In this document: positions 5,615 to 6,806 of the stretch, one piece after another | How positions within the stretch are numbered: the first letter of the stretch is position 1 | How the letters are laid out: the number at the start of each line of letters is the position of its first letter | Assembly (NCBI GenBank): GCA_913058165.1 | Contig: CAJXQV010000066.1 | Coordinates: forward strand, 1-6,806 | DNA length: 6,806 nucleotides | From: an uncultured Chromatiales bacterium | Lineage (GTDB): Bacteria; Pseudomonadota; Gammaproteobacteria; Steroidobacterales; GCA-2729495 | Direction: 5' to 3' | The notes under the pieces: generated by a model | What the model was told of the DNA's origin: nothing | Databases searched by the model: none | What the model saw: only the letters and a program-made list of their open reading frames with translations | Program-made: the position numbers and the translations under genes

Positions 5615-6292
5615 TTAAGATTTAATCGCGACTAAAAACAGCACCGCGTAATCCTGCTTTTGGCAACCGTTTACCGGAGGCATATCAGCCCCGGGAGAAA
5701 CCCGAAACGCCTCTTGCGGCGCGTTGGCCGGCGAGCAGGATTCACCTTCTGAACCTGGCATCGGTGTGTAGCGAGCCGAACGACACCCAAGGTGAGTCAC
5801 ATCATAGAGTGTCGCCCCATCCGCGAGCTCCCAGCGTTTTGCACCTGATGGATCCGGAGGAAAAACAGTAAGCACTGTGGTGACCTCACGATCACCGGTG
5901 ACCATATAGCTGCCGGGAGCCACGGGAAGGTCCGGCGGCTCCATGATCAGCCCATTCTCCTCGAGCCACCAATCACTGGCATCAAAGCGCCAACCCGCTG
6001 GAGCAACCCCGCCAGTTGCCTGTAAGCGATCATAGCTGCCCAGTCGAACACCTCGAGGACCCGGATCAATAGGCCAAATAGCCCAGTTTTCTGCTCCGGT
6101 TCCTGAGCTTGCACCGGGTTCCCCTAGGGCAGCGATAAATTGCAGTGGTATCTGTTTGAAATCCATCTCGCTTTGTACCGGTCCTAGCTGGCGTTCGCAC
6201 CCCAGCAGAGATGAGAGAGTGATGACCAGCACTAAGGCAAACTTAGGTGGTGCTAATCTCATAACAACTTGTTTTCGCATCAACTCATACAT
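5615..6292 (-). CDS. Conserved lipoprotein of unknown function
   Basis: The longest reading is 225 residues. A lipoprotein signal is clear: positively charged start, hydrophobic core ALVLVITLSS and lipobox LLGC with the lipidated Cys at residue 32. Export and anchoring to a membrane are therefore expected. The mature part is rich in Trp, Gly and Pro (for example AENWAIWPIDPGPRGVRLGS and FDASDWWLEENGLIMEPPDL), with Cys residues in HLGCRSARYT, GESCSPAN and NGCQKQDYAV. These blocks look conserved and I believe similar proteins occur widely in proteobacteria, but I cannot name a function. Three in-frame ATGs (6292, 6280, 6262) are possible. None has a good Shine-Dalgarno, and the last gives a compact 22-residue signal. 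The CIA30 gene lies 63 bases upstream on the same strand, so the two may be linked. Confidence 0.78.
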   Translation of the reverse strand: MYELMRKQVVMRLAPPKFALVLVITLSSLLGCERQLGPVQSEMDFKQIPLQFIAALGEPGASSGTGAENWAIWPIDPGPRGVRLGSYDRLQATGGVAPAGWRFDASDWWLEENGLIMEPPDLPVAPGSYMVTGDREVTTVLTVFPPDPSGAKRWELADGATLYDVTHLGCRSARYTPMPGSEGESCSPANAPQEAFRVSPGADMPPVNGCQKQDYAVLFLVAIKS

Positions 6293-6334
6293 AATAAATT
6301 ATTCGCCGCTTCAGGTGATATGGATTGCTTTGAC

Positions 6335-6354
6335 AACCCAATATATTTTGGGTT
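6335..6354. repeat. Inverted repeat after the CIA30 gene
   Basis: AACCCAA-TATATT-TTGGGTT is a perfect dyad with 7-base arms and a 6-base AT loop, starting one base past the CIA30 stop codon on the minus strand. The sequence after it on that strand is GTCAAAG, not a T-run, so it would be at best a leaky or factor-assisted terminator. It could equally be an operator for the lipoprotein gene. Confidence 0.4.
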
Positions 6355-6355
6355 T

Positions 6356-6757
6356 CTACTCGCGGTAGAGTGCGATTTCCGCCAGCGAAATATCGGCCTT
6401 GAATTCACGCATCCAACCCAGTATCGCAATCCGGTTAATGCGAGCAATATTAAGAGGGGCTTCGAGACCGCTGGGGTTGAATTCGTCCCAAGGCACGCGG
6501 ACGGTTTGCCACTCGGGTTTAGCAAAGAAGGTCATACGGTAAGACTGATCGTACCATCCACAATCGACCGTACGTATGTGCACGTTATAGTCCTCATTGT
6601 TGCCGTAAACGAGCAGCTCCAATCCATCATACCCGGAGGCATCGAGCTCGGCGTCACGACGACCAAAGGACATGGCCATTTGAATGAAGCCACCGTTACT
6701 TTCGCGGGTTACATCACCCGTCATGCGGCCGCATTTCTTGCCCGCTATGTTGTCGCC
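6356..6757 (-). CDS. CIA30-domain protein, C-terminal fragment
   Basis: The genuine part is 133 codons ending in TAG (6356-6358); the 5' end is lost at the contig end. The fragment fits the C-terminal half of a CIA30 domain (named after complex I intermediate-associated protein 30), a galactose-binding-like beta-sandwich. Diagnostic blocks are GYDGLELLVYGNNEDYNVHI, RTVDCGWYDQSYRMTFFA, PEWQTVRVPWDEF and INRIAILGWMREFKADISLA with the closing EIALYRE. In mitochondria CIA30 aids complex I assembly; bacterial relatives are mostly unassigned and often exported, so transfer of that function is unsafe. The reading frame runs on without a stop into adapter sequence (12 codons, MSRGLGDVYKRQ with a TTG start), which is artefact and not this protein's N-terminus. 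It is upstream of and co-directional with the lipoprotein gene. Confidence 0.85.
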   Translation of the reverse strand, partial: GDNIAGKKCGRMTGDVTRESNGGFIQMAMSFGRRDAELDASGYDGLELLVYGNNEDYNVHIRTVDCGWYDQSYRMTFFAKPEWQTVRVPWDEFNPSGLEAPLNIARINRIAILGWMREFKADISLAEIALYRE

Positions 6758-6806
6758 CTGTCTCTTATACACATCTCCGAGCCCACGAGACAAGAGGCAA
6801 TCTCGT
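6758..6806. other. Illumina Nextera adapter contamination at the contig end
   Basis: Bases 6758-6776 are the 19-base Tn5 mosaic end as used in Nextera kits, CTGTCTCTTATACACATCT. They are followed by CCGAGCCCACGAGAC (6777-6791), the 8-base index AAGAGGCA (6792-6799, which I recall as N711) and ATCTCGT (6800-6806), the start of the P7 side. The order and spacing are those of the i7 adapter. This is library read-through retained by assembly, not genomic DNA and not a natural transposon end. Confidence 0.98.

Noticed and set aside
1..6757. Search for CRISPR arrays, tRNA or rRNA genes, phage genes, toxin-antitoxin or defence modules
   Set aside because: No regularly spaced repeats, tRNA-like folds or matching protein families were seen in any frame; the genes present look like ordinary chromosomal ones.
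6758..6776. Tn5 mosaic end that could suggest a transposon terminus
   Set aside because: It is followed directly by the Nextera primer arm and index, so it comes from library preparation, not from a natural Tn5 insertion.

Overview
The window is a 6.8-kb contig piece with the gene style of a Gram-negative, probably marine, gammaproteobacterium. This rests on an outer-membrane phospholipase A, a lipoprotein with a lipobox, Shine-Dalgarno starts, a REP-like palindromic terminator and a FadR-like dyad. The species cannot be named from the sequence. The right end is not genomic: the last 49 bases (6758-6806) are an Illumina Nextera adapter with index, so the contig ends in read-through sequence and the gene there is cut off.

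Layout. On the minus strand at the left edge lie the first 43 codons of an isochorismatase-type cysteine hydrolase (1-131) and, upstream of it, a 56-residue SEC-C zinc-motif protein (245-415). A divergent intergenic region (416-768) separates these from a plus-strand membrane fatty acid desaturase (769-1554). It holds a candidate promoter and a GntR/FadR-like dyad just in front of the desaturase. The desaturase ends at a strong hairpin plus T-tract that looks like a paired REP element. Next on the plus strand are a six-repeat kelch/Asp-box propeller protein (1697-2668) and a NYN-domain putative ribonuclease (2850-3338). The NYN gene converges, with only 10 bases between, on a minus-strand phospholipase A1 (pldA type, 3349-4362). 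A flavin-reductase-like FMN-binding protein (4586-5455, plus) is divergent from pldA. It converges on a minus-strand pair: a conserved lipoprotein of unknown function (5615-6292), preceded by the C-terminal 133 codons of a CIA30-domain protein (6356-6757).

How the genes fit together. Two genes concern membrane lipids (desaturase and phospholipase A) and the dyad before the desaturase suggests fatty-acid-responsive control, but they are not in one operon. The rest looks like ordinary chromosomal housekeeping and accessory genes. I see no phage, CRISPR, toxin-antitoxin, defence or biosynthetic cluster and no convincing new multi-gene system. The points most worth attention are the adapter artefact, the REP-like terminator, the FadR-like dyad, the Asp-for-Asn change at the phospholipase catalytic site and the double-motif propeller.
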